From an uncultured Bulleidia sp. (GTDB lineage: Bacteria; Bacillota_I; Bacilli_A; Erysipelotrichales; Erysipelotrichaceae): a stretch of 52,144 bases of DNA. Positions 1-8,178 of the stretch are shown one piece after another. Under the pieces are notes generated by a model. That model did not search any database, was not told where the DNA came from, and saw only the letters and a program-made list of their open reading frames with translations. The stretch lies in contig CAKVBD010000016.1 in assembly GCA_934725105.1 (NCBI GenBank), positions 1 through 52,144 of the forward strand, read 5' to 3'. The position numbers and the translations under genes were made by a program. How positions within the stretch are numbered: the stretch's first letter is position 1; every line of letters begins with the position of its first letter.

Positions 1-28
1 AAAAAATCGCATAAGATACATTATGCGA
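1..28 (-). terminator. Rho-independent terminator or attenuator at left edge
   Basis: Arms TCGCATAA (7-14) and TTATGCGA (21-28) pair perfectly around a 6-nt loop. Read on the minus strand the hairpin is followed by six T. The gene to its right already has a terminator at 162-190. This one is therefore either a backup or ends a short transcript starting within 29-157. It could also be an attenuator in the leader of a minus-strand gene beyond the left edge. Confidence 0.6.
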
Positions 29-50
29 AGTTACATAAATATCTTAAAAA

Positions 51-85
51 TAGTTGATAGTATCAACAGTAAACTATATCAACTA
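51..85. repeat. Nested inverted repeats around a possible minus-strand promoter
   Basis: TAGTTGATA (51-59) is the exact reverse complement of TATCAACTA (77-85). GTTGATA (53-59) also pairs with TATCAAC (61-67). On the minus strand a -35-like TTGATA and a -10-like TATCAA, 17 nt apart, lie within the repeats, so this could be an operator over a promoter. No gene is seen in 1-157. Confidence 0.35.
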
Positions 86-161
86 TACTATTTACCTTAA
101 TATAAGTACTAATTTCTTCATACAGACTATATATCATCGGCATCGTACAGATGATAATCAA

Positions 162-190
162 AAATCAGAAGTATTTTTTACTTCTGATTT
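162..190 (-). terminator. Terminator of the esterase/kinase-like/DUF6054 run
   Basis: A 12-bp perfect stem, AAATCAGAAGTA (162-173) and TACTTCTGATTT (179-190), has a 5-nt loop and is followed on the minus strand by a T-rich tract. It overlaps the stop codon of the 111-residue gene at 178. Confidence 0.8.
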
Positions 191-513
191 AATACACTGA
201 TGAGACAGTTTAAAAATGCATCTTCTCCTAATGTATTGATTTTAAAGAATACAGCCTGGCTGCCACCGGATGTAATTGCTGAAAGCTGAATTGGATTGTT
301 GTCTAATTGAAACAACGTAACATTTAAACTTACTCGATTATTTCCAAATGCACTGTATCTTTCAAATACGCGTACACTACATCTTCCATGCTCTTGAATA
401 AAGTCACTGCTATCTTCCAATGTAGCGGATAGACTTCCATTCAAAATACCATTTTCAATATGTTGAAGCAGCTCATCAAAGTTACAATGCAATTCTTTCT
501 CTATTTTAGACAT
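178..513 (-). CDS. Small conserved protein, DUF6054-like
   Basis: A 111-residue soluble protein without signal peptide, membrane segment or recognisable catalytic motif. Length and composition resemble the DUF6054 family of Firmicutes, whose function is unknown; that match is from memory and weak. The ATG is preceded by AGGG at suitable spacing, and the gene starts 9 nt after the kinase-like gene ends, so the two are probably co-transcribed. The terminator at 162-190 overlaps its stop codon. No function can be assigned. Confidence 0.7.
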   Translation of the reverse strand: MSKIEKELHCNFDELLQHIENGILNGSLSATLEDSSDFIQEHGRCSVRVFERYSAFGNNRVSLNVTLFQLDNNPIQLSAITSGGSQAVFFKINTLGEDAFLNCLISVLNQK

Positions 514-522
514 AGTTTTACC

Positions 523-1143
523 CTATTTTTTTGACTGTTCAAAATACTTTTGATCTACGAGCTGATGAACAAGTGTTTCAAGAATTGTAGCACATTGTTC
601 AAATCCAATAGATGTATTTAAGCAAATATCGTAATTATGCTTATCTGTAAATTCTTTTCCAGTATATTGCTTATAGAAATTTGCTCTTTTTTTATCTTTT
701 AGTTGGACATATTTTTCAACATCCATAGAACCATATTCATTTAGTTCTTTAGCATGTTTTACTTTGTTATTCATGTCACTATATAAGAATATATCAATGG
801 ATGGAAGTCCAGCTTCTTTTAAGATTGCTTCTGCAGCACGACCAATAATTATGCATGGTTTATGTGCAAGATCAATAATGACTTCTCTTTGTGCATAGAA
901 GACTTTATCATGCATGCTGCCGCCTCCAATGAGCGTATCAATAAACTTTTCTCGATCTCCTATCTCTTCAGAGTCTTTTGAAATCTGTTCAATTGTTAAC
1001 CCAGAATTCTCTGCAGTAGTAATGATAAAATCCTTATCATACCAAGGAATATTTAATTTATCAGCTAATAAAGAAGCTACACTTCTGCCACCAGCTCCAT
1101 ATTCTCTAGCAATCGTAATGACTGGAAATTCCATCTGATTCAT
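523..1143 (-). CDS. Cytidylate kinase-like family protein
   Basis: 206 residues. Near the N-terminus is ITIAREYGAGGRSVASLLA, the P-loop-like signature of the cytidylate kinase-like family (Cytidylate_kin2). A mid-protein PCIIIGRAAEAIL segment and an Arg/Lys-rich lid region also fit. Members are common in gut Firmicutes; their substrate is generally not established, so true CMP kinase activity should not be assumed. The start chosen is the first ATG; a second in-frame Met lies three codons in. It lies between the esterase and the DUF6054-like gene. Confidence 0.8.
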   Translation of the reverse strand: MNQMEFPVITIAREYGAGGRSVASLLADKLNIPWYDKDFIITTAENSGLTIEQISKDSEEIGDREKFIDTLIGGGSMHDKVFYAQREVIIDLAHKPCIIIGRAAEAILKEAGLPSIDIFLYSDMNNKVKHAKELNEYGSMDVEKYVQLKDKKRANFYKQYTGKEFTDKHNYDICLNTSIGFEQCATILETLVHQLVDQKYFEQSKK

Positions 1144-1173
1144 AATAAATAAACTCTCTCTTTTTCCTCTTTT

Positions 1174-2043
1174 TTAAAATTCTTTGAAGAAATTACATTC
1201 TTCATCATTGCATATTTTTGCTTCAGGCAAATTAATATTGCAGTGAAATACATGTGCCAATGGATTGGACTGATTTCCAAATACACGATACATGAATGGT
1301 ACCGCATTCTTCTTTAATACTGGAATTAAAACATCTGGTGCATCTTTCAAGAAGTCTCCAGGACATGTCATGACATAGCTTGGTGGGAAAGCAGGTGTAA
1401 TAAAGTTTACACTGCTGATATTAAAATATTCATCTTCTGTTCCATGTTCAGGAAGATAATCGTACATTAGCTTTTCTGTATCTCCAAGCGTTTCTTTCTT
1501 CATTTCATAGGCACCACAGTTCAATGCAATTGCCTTGAAAGAAAACCCTTCTGGTAATGTATAAGGCACATGAAATTCAGGGTTTGTTAATGCACATGCA
1601 AATAAAGAAAGCATATGTCCACCAGCACTATCTCCAACACCATAGATATGTTCCGTATCAAATCCGTATTCATCACAATGATCAATGATCCATTGTGCTA
1701 CAGTAGATGTATCTTCAAAAGAAGCAGGATATTGATATTCTGGTGCTAAGCGATAAGAATAGTTGACTACCGCAAATCCACGTTGTGCTAGATTCATGCA
1801 GTACCATTGATACACATCTTTATCACCATAAACCCATCCACCACCATGGATACTCATAATAACAGGAAGTTTTCCTTCAATATCCTTAGGACGATATACA
1901 TCTAATAAATTCCATTTTTCATCACGATCTGCATATCGAATATCTGTGTAGCGAGTAACATTTTTGGGGATTGTGTTGTTTTTATCTCTTTCCTGATCCC
2001 CCATGGAAAAAGTTTTTCGAATTACTTCAGCGTATTCACTCAT
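1174..2043 (-). CDS. Alpha/beta hydrolase, esterase/lipase (HSL-like)
   Basis: 289 residues. The oxyanion-hole motif HGGGW and the nucleophile elbow GDSAGG place it in the alpha/beta-hydrolase_3 (hormone-sensitive-lipase-like) esterases. A late Asp (PGDF) and a His (LAHVFH) can complete the triad. No signal peptide is seen, so it is probably cytoplasmic; the natural ester is unknown. A TTG at 2058 would add five residues, but that TTGAGG is itself the ribosome binding site, nine bases before the ATG at 2043. It lies just beyond the terminator of the butyrate operon, so its transcription may be read-through or independent. Confidence 0.88.
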   Translation of the reverse strand: MSEYAEVIRKTFSMGDQERDKNNTIPKNVTRYTDIRYADRDEKWNLLDVYRPKDIEGKLPVIMSIHGGGWVYGDKDVYQWYCMNLAQRGFAVVNYSYRLAPEYQYPASFEDTSTVAQWIIDHCDEYGFDTEHIYGVGDSAGGHMLSLFACALTNPEFHVPYTLPEGFSFKAIALNCGAYEMKKETLGDTEKLMYDYLPEHGTEDEYFNISSVNFITPAFPPSYVMTCPGDFLKDAPDVLIPVLKKNAVPFMYRVFGNQSNPLAHVFHCNINLPEAKICNDEECNFFKEF

Positions 2044-2086
2044 AATATTTAACCTCAATTACAATATCTATTATTACACAAAATAT

Positions 2087-2116
2087 AAAAAAAGCTATCT
2101 TATGAAAGATAGCTTT
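2087..2116 (-). terminator. Terminator of the butyrate operon
   Basis: An 11-bp perfect stem, AAAGCTATCTT (2091-2101) and AAGATAGCTTT (2106-2116), with a 4-nt loop. It is followed on the minus strand by a run of T. It lies directly after the etfA stop codon. Confidence 0.88.
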
Positions 2117-2128
2117 ACGTAACAATAA

Positions 2129-3190
2129 TTAAGCGTTTTTGCTTGCTAAAGCAGTTTTGATCTTATCTGTGAGTAGTGGAACGATCTTGTTCAAATCACC
2201 AACGATACCATAGTCAGCTACATCGAAGATAGGAGCTGTTTCATCCTTATTGATAGCGATGATAATGTCAGATTCTTCCATACCAGCTACATGCTGGATA
2301 GCACCAGAAATACCAATTGCGAAATATACGTGTGGACGTACAGTCTTACCTGTCTGACCAACCTGTAATTCCTTTGGTTTCCATCCGTTATCTACAACAG
2401 CACGTGAGCATGATACTGTTCCATGTAATACTTCTGCTAGATCATCTAATAGCTTGAAGTTTTCTGCAGAACCAACACCACGTCCACCAGATACAAGGAT
2501 CTTAGCTTCAGCGATATCAGCTACATTAGATACTTCCTTAACAACTTTTTCGATTTCTACGTAGCAGTTGTTCTTATCTAATGCTGGTTTCCAGTTAACA
2601 ACTTCAGCCTTTGCATCAGCAATAGGAGCAATCTTCTGCATTACGCCTGGTCTTACTGTAGCCATCTGAGGACGGTGATCAGGACATGCAATAGTAGCGA
2701 TTGTGTTACCACCGAATGCAGGACGTGTCATTAATAACTGCTTATGCTTCTGTTCTGTACCAGGAGCAGCTACGAGTGGGAAATCACCAATTTCAAGTAC
2801 TGTACAGTCAGCTGTTAAACCAGTTTCAACTCTAGCACTTGTTCTAGGACCAAGGTCACGACCAATAGCTGTAGCACCAACAAGAACGATTTCAGGCTTG
2901 AATTCGTTAATATAGCCAGCTAATGCCTGTGTGTATGGTTCTGTTCTATAGTCTTTTAATTCAGGATCGTCGATAACAACAACACGATCAGCACCATACT
3001 TAGCGAGTTCATCAGTTAAACCACCAACGTTTTCACCAATTAATACAGCTGTAACTGTCTTGTCATCTAAATCATTTGCAAGCTCTCTAGCCTTACCAAG
3101 AAGTTCTAAGGCAATGTTAGAAAGCTTTCCGTCTACCTGCTGAGCATAAATTGCAATGCCCTTGTATTCTTCAAGATTCTTTTCAATCAT
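2129..3190 (-). CDS. etfA: Electron transfer flavoprotein, alpha subunit
   Basis: 353 residues, the usual EtfA length. The C-terminal FAD domain shows VSGGRGVGS and then GQTGKTVRPHVYFAIGISGA, the conserved FAD-binding stretch. With EtfB it forms the flavoprotein that works with butyryl-CoA dehydrogenase. In anaerobes this complex bifurcates electrons from NADH to crotonyl-CoA and ferredoxin. It is the last gene of the eight-gene operon, 20 nt after etfB, with AGAGG before the ATG. The bifurcating role is inferred from the Bcd neighbour, not shown by the sequence itself. Confidence 0.95.
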   Translation of the reverse strand: MIEKNLEEYKGIAIYAQQVDGKLSNIALELLGKARELANDLDDKTVTAVLIGENVGGLTDELAKYGADRVVVIDDPELKDYRTEPYTQALAGYINEFKPEIVLVGATAIGRDLGPRTSARVETGLTADCTVLEIGDFPLVAAPGTEQKHKQLLMTRPAFGGNTIATIACPDHRPQMATVRPGVMQKIAPIADAKAEVVNWKPALDKNNCYVEIEKVVKEVSNVADIAEAKILVSGGRGVGSAENFKLLDDLAEVLHGTVSCSRAVVDNGWKPKELQVGQTGKTVRPHVYFAIGISGAIQHVAGMEESDIIIAINKDETAPIFDVADYGIVGDLNKIVPLLTDKIKTALASKNA

Positions 3191-3210
3191 TGTTTTATCC
3201 TCTCTTCTTC

Positions 3211-4017
3211 TTAGATAACGTGCTTATCTGTAAGTACATTTAAAATGTAATCAGCAGCATCTGTTGGGCTTTCAGGTGTAACTGTTGTTCCCTTGCCCTT
3301 AGCAACCTTATCACTTGCCTTAGCAATCTTTGTAGGAGAACCCTTCAAACCGATATTAGAATCATCAACATCGAGATTAGCTCTGCCCCAAACAGTGATT
3401 AATTCATCTTTATGATCTAAAGCATAGAAGATTCTACCAGGTGTCATATATCTTGGTTCATTCAATTCAGCTAAGCATGTAACTAATGCTGGTAACTGAG
3501 CCTTAACCATCATATATCCATCATCGAAGATTCTCTTAACTTCAACTGTCTTGTTTTCTGTATCACAATTGATTTCCTTAGCATAAGAAATTGTTGGAAT
3601 AGCTAAGTGTTCAGCAATCTGTGGTCCTACCTGAGCAGTATCACCATCGATAGCCTGACGACCTGTAATAATGAGGTCATATTCCATATTCTTTAATGCA
3701 CCAGCAATTGTAGAAGATGTTGCCCAAGTATCAGCACCACCGAGTACACGATCAGTAACAAGTAATGCATCATCAGCACCCATTGCGATACCTTCGATCA
3801 ATACATCTTCAGCCTTTGGCAGACCCATTGTTAATAGTGTAACTTTAACATTTTCTGGATCCTTTTCCTTGATACGAAGAGCTGCTTCTAGACCAGCCTT
3901 GTCATCAGGGTTCATGATAGCGAGCATTGCACCTCTATCCAGTGTTCCATCAGCTTTGAACTTAACTCCACCAGCTGTATCAGGAACCTGTTTTACACAA
4001 ACTACGATTTTAAACAT
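3211..4017 (-). CDS. etfB: Electron transfer flavoprotein, beta subunit
   Basis: 268 residues of the adenine-nucleotide alpha-hydrolase-like EtfB fold. It opens with KIVVCVKQVPDT and has the family signature region VKRIFDDGYMMVKAQLPALV. In bifurcating EtfBs this subunit binds the bifurcating FAD and NADH. It lies 18 nt downstream of bcd with an AAAGGG ribosome binding site. Partner of EtfA, and of Bcd just upstream; acts in the cytoplasm. Confidence 0.95.
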   Translation of the reverse strand: MFKIVVCVKQVPDTAGGVKFKADGTLDRGAMLAIMNPDDKAGLEAALRIKEKDPENVKVTLLTMGLPKAEDVLIEGIAMGADDALLVTDRVLGGADTWATSSTIAGALKNMEYDLIITGRQAIDGDTAQVGPQIAEHLAIPTISYAKEINCDTENKTVEVKRIFDDGYMMVKAQLPALVTCLAELNEPRYMTPGRIFYALDHKDELITVWGRANLDVDDSNIGLKGSPTKIAKASDKVAKGKGTTVTPESPTDAADYILNVLTDKHVI

Positions 4018-4035
4018 GTTTGATATCCCTTTCTA

Positions 4036-5193
4036 TTACTTAAGAAGATCTCCAGAGATAACCATTCTCTGAACTTCAGAAGTACCTTCATAGATTTCAG
4101 TGATCTTAGCATCTCTCATCATTCTTTCAACTTCATATTCTCTGATATAACCATAACCACCAAGTAACTGTACGCACTTTGTTGTTACGTCCATAGCTGT
4201 TTCAGCAGCAAATAGCTTAGCCTGTGCAGCTTCTACAGAGAAACGATCCTTAGTTCTCTTAGCTTCAGCAGCTCTATAAACGAGTAGCTTAGCAGCTTCA
4301 ACTTCAGTAGCCAGGTTAGCTAACTGGAACTGTGTGTTCTGGAAAGCTGAAATTGAACGACCGAACTGTTTTCTTTCCTTAACGTAAGCGATAGTTCTAT
4401 CTAATGCACCTTCAGCAAGACCTAAAGCCTGTGCTGCGATACCAATACGTCCACCATCAAGTGTACCCATAGCAATAGGGAATCCCTTACCACGAGGACC
4501 TAACTGGTTTTCAACTGGAATATGGCAGTCCTGGAAAATAAGTTCATAAGTAGCAGAACCTCTGATACCCATCTTATGTTCCTTTGTACCAAATGTGAAA
4601 CCTTCAGTACCCTTTTCAACGATGAAAGCTGTGAACTTCTTCTGCTTTCCTCTCTTTGTTTCTACAACATCTGTATAAGCAATGATGATATAAACATCAG
4701 CTTCTTTACCGTTAGTGATAAAGCACTTAGAACCATTTAAGATCCATTCTTTTCCATCTTCACTTAATACAGCCTTTGTCTGAACACCCTGAGCATCTGT
4801 ACCAGCACCTGGTTCTGTTAAACCGAATGCACCAAGCTTTTCACCCTTAGCTAATGGAACAAGATACTTCTGTTTCTGTTCTTCTGTACCATAATGTAAG
4901 ATAGGATCACAACATAGAGAACTATGTGCAGATACGATAACTGATGTTGTACCACAAACCTTAGCGAGTTCTTCAACACACATAACGTATGTTAATGGGT
5001 CACATCCCTGGCCTCCATACTGTTCAGGAATAGCAATTCCAAGGAAACCATTCTTTGCCATCTTGTCTACTGTAACACGTGGGAATTCTTCTGTTTCATC
5101 TGTGTCAATTGCAAGAGGCTTTACTTCTTTTTCGGCAAAATCCTTAAATAAGGATTGCGCCATAGTATGCTTCTTATCAAGCTGGAAATCCAT
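4036..5193 (-). CDS. bcd: Butyryl-CoA dehydrogenase (short-chain acyl-CoA dehydrogenase)
   Basis: 385 residues with the acyl-CoA dehydrogenase plan: N-terminal helical domain, a central beta domain with LTEPGAGTDA and ITNG, and a C-terminal helical domain ending EIYEGTSEVQRMVISG. That last motif contains the catalytic Glu of short-chain enzymes. It reduces crotonyl-CoA to butyryl-CoA. A TTG at 5208 would add five residues, but TTGGAGG there is the ribosome binding site of the ATG at 5193. A strong hairpin (5226-5250) separates it from hbd. Confidence 0.95.
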   Translation of the reverse strand: MDFQLDKKHTMAQSLFKDFAEKEVKPLAIDTDETEEFPRVTVDKMAKNGFLGIAIPEQYGGQGCDPLTYVMCVEELAKVCGTTSVIVSAHSSLCCDPILHYGTEEQKQKYLVPLAKGEKLGAFGLTEPGAGTDAQGVQTKAVLSEDGKEWILNGSKCFITNGKEADVYIIIAYTDVVETKRGKQKKFTAFIVEKGTEGFTFGTKEHKMGIRGSATYELIFQDCHIPVENQLGPRGKGFPIAMGTLDGGRIGIAAQALGLAEGALDRTIAYVKERKQFGRSISAFQNTQFQLANLATEVEAAKLLVYRAAEAKRTKDRFSVEAAQAKLFAAETAMDVTTKCVQLLGGYGYIREYEVERMMRDAKITEIYEGTSEVQRMVISGDLLK

Positions 5194-5225
5194 TATTTTA
5201 TCCTCCAAATTTCCTTATATTGAAA

Positions 5226-5250
5226 CTAGCTATGGCCTAGCCATAGCTAG
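5226..5250 (-). promoter_or_regulatory. Intercistronic hairpin between hbd and bcd
   Basis: CTAGCTATGGC (5226-5236) and GCCATAGCTAG (5240-5250) form an 11-bp perfect stem with a 3-nt loop. No real T-run follows on the minus strand, so it is unlikely to be a full terminator. It could stabilise or punctuate the mRNA, giving different amounts of the upstream and downstream parts of the operon. Confidence 0.6.
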
Positions 5251-5262
5251 TAACAAACAATC

Positions 5263-6141
5263 TTATTTCTTATCAATTGGTGTCTTTGTACGATCAGCGT
5301 TATAGATGTAGAAACCTCTACCTGTCTTGCATCCTAAATGACCAGCACGAACCATCTTTCTGAGTGTTGTGCAAGCTCTGTACTTAGGATCCTTTGTTTC
5401 ATTGTAGATAACATCCATAATAGCAAGAACGATATCAAGACCAACATAGTCACCTAATTCTAGAGGTCCCATTGGGTGGTTAGCACCAAGCTTCATAGCT
5501 GTATCGATGCCTTCGATATCGGAAATACCTTCCTGATATACGAAGATACCTTCATTGATTAATGGAATCAAGATTCTGTTAACAACGAATCCAGGAGCTT
5601 CGTTAACTTCAACTGGAGTCTTGCCAAGCTTAACAGAAATTTCCTTAACTGCAGCTACATCTTCATCAGGAGTATTTGCACCCTTGATAACTTCAATGAG
5701 CTTCATAACTGGAGCTGGGTTGAAGAAATGCATACCGATAACTGGCTTCTTAAGACCTGCACCAATTTCTGTTACAGAAAGAGATGAAGTGTTTGTTGCA
5801 TAAATGCAGTTTTCATTCTTAACGATGTTTTCCTGAAGATCTTTGAATGTTGCTTTCTTGATGTCCATTACTTCAAGAGCAGCTTCAACAACTAGATCTG
5901 GATCAACAGCCTGAGAATTTAGACCTGTAACGATCTTGTCAAGTAATGCATCTTCAGCAGCCTGATCCATCTTTCCTTTAGCAACTCTTTTATCAAGAGC
6001 CTTTTTGATGTTAGCTTTACCACCATCAGCAAATTCCTGCTTGATATCACAGAGGTAAACCTTTTCAACATCTGCACACTGTGCAAATGTCTGAGCGATA
6101 CCGCGGCCCATTGTGCCTGCGCCAATAATTGCTACTTTCAT
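5263..6141 (-). CDS. hbd: 3-hydroxybutyryl-CoA dehydrogenase
   Basis: 292 residues. The N-terminal Rossmann motif VAIIGAGTMGRG binds the nicotinamide cofactor, and GMHFFNPAPVMKLIEVI contains the catalytic His region of the family. It reduces acetoacetyl-CoA to 3-hydroxybutyryl-CoA. A longer reading frame begins at 6174 inside crt. The ATG at 6141 has AAAGGAG before it, and the protein then begins at the Rossmann strand, so it is preferred. Fifth gene of the operon, 13 nt after crt. Confidence 0.95.
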   Translation of the reverse strand: MKVAIIGAGTMGRGIAQTFAQCADVEKVYLCDIKQEFADGGKANIKKALDKRVAKGKMDQAAEDALLDKIVTGLNSQAVDPDLVVEAALEVMDIKKATFKDLQENIVKNENCIYATNTSSLSVTEIGAGLKKPVIGMHFFNPAPVMKLIEVIKGANTPDEDVAAVKEISVKLGKTPVEVNEAPGFVVNRILIPLINEGIFVYQEGISDIEGIDTAMKLGANHPMGPLELGDYVGLDIVLAIMDVIYNETKDPKYRACTTLRKMVRAGHLGCKTGRGFYIYNADRTKTPIDKK

Positions 6142-6154
6142 TTTAAAATCTCCT

Positions 6155-6949
6155 TTATTTGTTCTGAAAAGCAACGTGCTTTACTTTAGCTGGATCATCC
6201 TTCTTACGTAAGAAGTTAGCCATACCTTCTTTTTGATCGTAAGATTCAAAGCAATCACCAAATAGTTTTTCTTCAACAACGATTGCTTCATCCATATTTA
6301 CCTGTAAGCCATCATTGACAGCCTTCTTGCAGTTTCTAACTGCAATTGGAGCGTTGCCAGCAATGACACTAGCAAGTTTCAAACATGTAGGAAGTAATTC
6401 TTCCTGTGTTGTAACCTGATTTACAAGTCCAATACGGAATGCTTCATCAGCCTTGATATTTCTAGCTGTGTAGATCAGCTGCTTTGCATATCCTGGGGAA
6501 ACAAGACGAGCAAGTCTTTGTGTTCCACCAAAACCAGGAGTAATTCCTAAACCAGCTTCTGGCTGTCCAAATACAGCATTATCACTGCAGATTCTGAAAT
6601 CACAACTCATTGCAATTTCATTTCCTCCACCAAGAGCAAATCCATTGACTGCAGCGATTACTGGTAATGGGAATGTTTCAATCTTTCTGAAGAGATCATT
6701 TCCCTTCTTACCGAATGCTTCTCCTTCTTCCTTTGTAAGTGTGCTCATTTCACCGATATCAGCGCCAGCAACAAAGCTCTTATCGCCTGCACCAGTTAAT
6801 ACTAAGCAACGTACTTCACTTTGATCAACACCGTCAAATACAGCGTTTAGATCATCTAAAACTTCACTATTCAAAGCATTTAATGCTTTTGGTCGATTGA
6901 TTGTAATGACACCAACCTGACCATTTACTTCATAATCAACGAATCCCAT
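6155..6949 (-). CDS. crt: Enoyl-CoA hydratase / crotonase
   Basis: 264 residues of the crotonase fold. The oxyanion-hole and active-site blocks are visible: AVNGFALGGGNEIAMSCDFR and PEAGLGITPGFGGTQRL, each with its expected Glu. It dehydrates 3-hydroxybutyryl-CoA to crotonyl-CoA. The start lies 4 nt after the thiolase stop codon, with only a weak purine-rich stretch (AAAGAGA) as binding site, so translation may be coupled to thl. Confidence 0.94.
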   Translation of the reverse strand: MGFVDYEVNGQVGVITINRPKALNALNSEVLDDLNAVFDGVDQSEVRCLVLTGAGDKSFVAGADIGEMSTLTKEEGEAFGKKGNDLFRKIETFPLPVIAAVNGFALGGGNEIAMSCDFRICSDNAVFGQPEAGLGITPGFGGTQRLARLVSPGYAKQLIYTARNIKADEAFRIGLVNQVTTQEELLPTCLKLASVIAGNAPIAVRNCKKAVNDGLQVNMDEAIVVEEKLFGDCFESYDQKEGMANFLRKKDDPAKVKHVAFQNK

Positions 6950-6953
6950 TCAA

Positions 6954-8153
6954 TTAGTCTCTTTCTACAACAGTAGCACATCCCATGCCACCACCGATAC
7001 ATAGTGTAGCTAAGCCTCTCTTAGCATCTCTTTGCTGCATAGCATATAGTAATGTAACAAGAATTCTTGCACCTGAAGCACCAACTGGGTGACCTAATGC
7101 AATTGCACCACCGTTAACATTTAACTTAGATAAGTCAAAATGCAGATCCTTACCAACAGCTACTGACTGAGCTGCGAAAGCTTCGTTAGCTTCATAAAGG
7201 TCGAAATCTTCAATCTTAAGACCTGTCTTAGCCAAAACCTTATTTGTAGCAGCTACAGGACCAACACCCATGATAGATGGATCAACACCGCCTAATGCAC
7301 CAGCTACCCATGTAGCTAATGGCTTAACACCTAATTCCTTAGCCTTTTCTTCGCTCATGATAACAAGAGCAGCAGCACCATCATTGATACCAGAAGCGTT
7401 ACCAGCAGTAACAACACCACCTTCAACACCAGAGCAGCATCTTAGCTTAGCTAATACTTCAGGTGTCTGTCCTTCACGTGGACCTTCATCAGTATCTACA
7501 ACAACGATACCCTTCTTCTTGCCCATGTTAACTTCTACAGGAACAATTTCATCCTTGAAACGTCCATTGTCTCTAGCATCACAAGCCTTGTTCTGAGAGT
7601 TAGCTGCGAATTCATCCAATTCTTCTCTTGTCAAGTTCCACTGCTTTGCTACGTTTTCAGCTGTAACCATCATGTGGTAGTCATTGAATGCATCCCAAAG
7701 AGCATCATGTACCATTGCGTCTACAAGACCATCCTTAGGTGTGTTCATTCTGTAACCAAATCTAGCATGTGGTAATACATATGGAGCCAATGACATGTTT
7801 TCCATACCACCAGCAACAACGATATCAGCATCTCCAGCAATGATCATATCAGCAGCCATGTTTACGCAGTTCAAACCAGAACCACATACAACGTTAACAC
7901 TGACTGCAGGTGTAGTAACAGGTAGACCAGCCTTTAAAGAAGCCTGTCTAGCTGGGTTCTGTCCAAGACCAGCCTGGATAACATTACCCATGTAAACATG
8001 ATCAACATCTTCTGGTTTTAAACCAGCTCTTTTTACAGCTTCCTTAATAACAGTTGCACCAAGATCAACTGCAGGAACTGTACTTAGCACACCGCCCATC
8101 TTGCCGATAGCTGTTCTGCATGCACTAGCAATTACTACTTTTTTATTAGCCAT
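6954..8153 (-). CDS. thl: Acetyl-CoA C-acetyltransferase (thiolase)
   Basis: 399 residues, full length for a biosynthetic thiolase. The acyl-accepting Cys is in NVVCGSGLNC near residue 90. The C-terminal GHPVGASGAR (His) and CIGGGMGCA (Cys) motifs complete the active site. It condenses two acetyl-CoA to acetoacetyl-CoA, the entry step to butyrate. Strong ribosome binding site AAGGAGG; 25 nt after buk. Confidence 0.95.
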   Translation of the reverse strand: MANKKVVIASACRTAIGKMGGVLSTVPAVDLGATVIKEAVKRAGLKPEDVDHVYMGNVIQAGLGQNPARQASLKAGLPVTTPAVSVNVVCGSGLNCVNMAADMIIAGDADIVVAGGMENMSLAPYVLPHARFGYRMNTPKDGLVDAMVHDALWDAFNDYHMMVTAENVAKQWNLTREELDEFAANSQNKACDARDNGRFKDEIVPVEVNMGKKKGIVVVDTDEGPREGQTPEVLAKLRCCSGVEGGVVTAGNASGINDGAAALVIMSEEKAKELGVKPLATWVAGALGGVDPSIMGVGPVAATNKVLAKTGLKIEDFDLYEANEAFAAQSVAVGKDLHFDLSKLNVNGGAIALGHPVGASGARILVTLLYAMQQRDAKRGLATLCIGGGMGCATVVERD

Positions 8154-8178
8154 TTTTTTATCCTCCTTAAATGGTTAT

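Noticed and set aside
4522..4740. Plus-strand open frame opposite bcd, and similar long antisense frames elsewhere
   Set aside because: They are shadows of strongly conserved minus-strand genes with no start signals.
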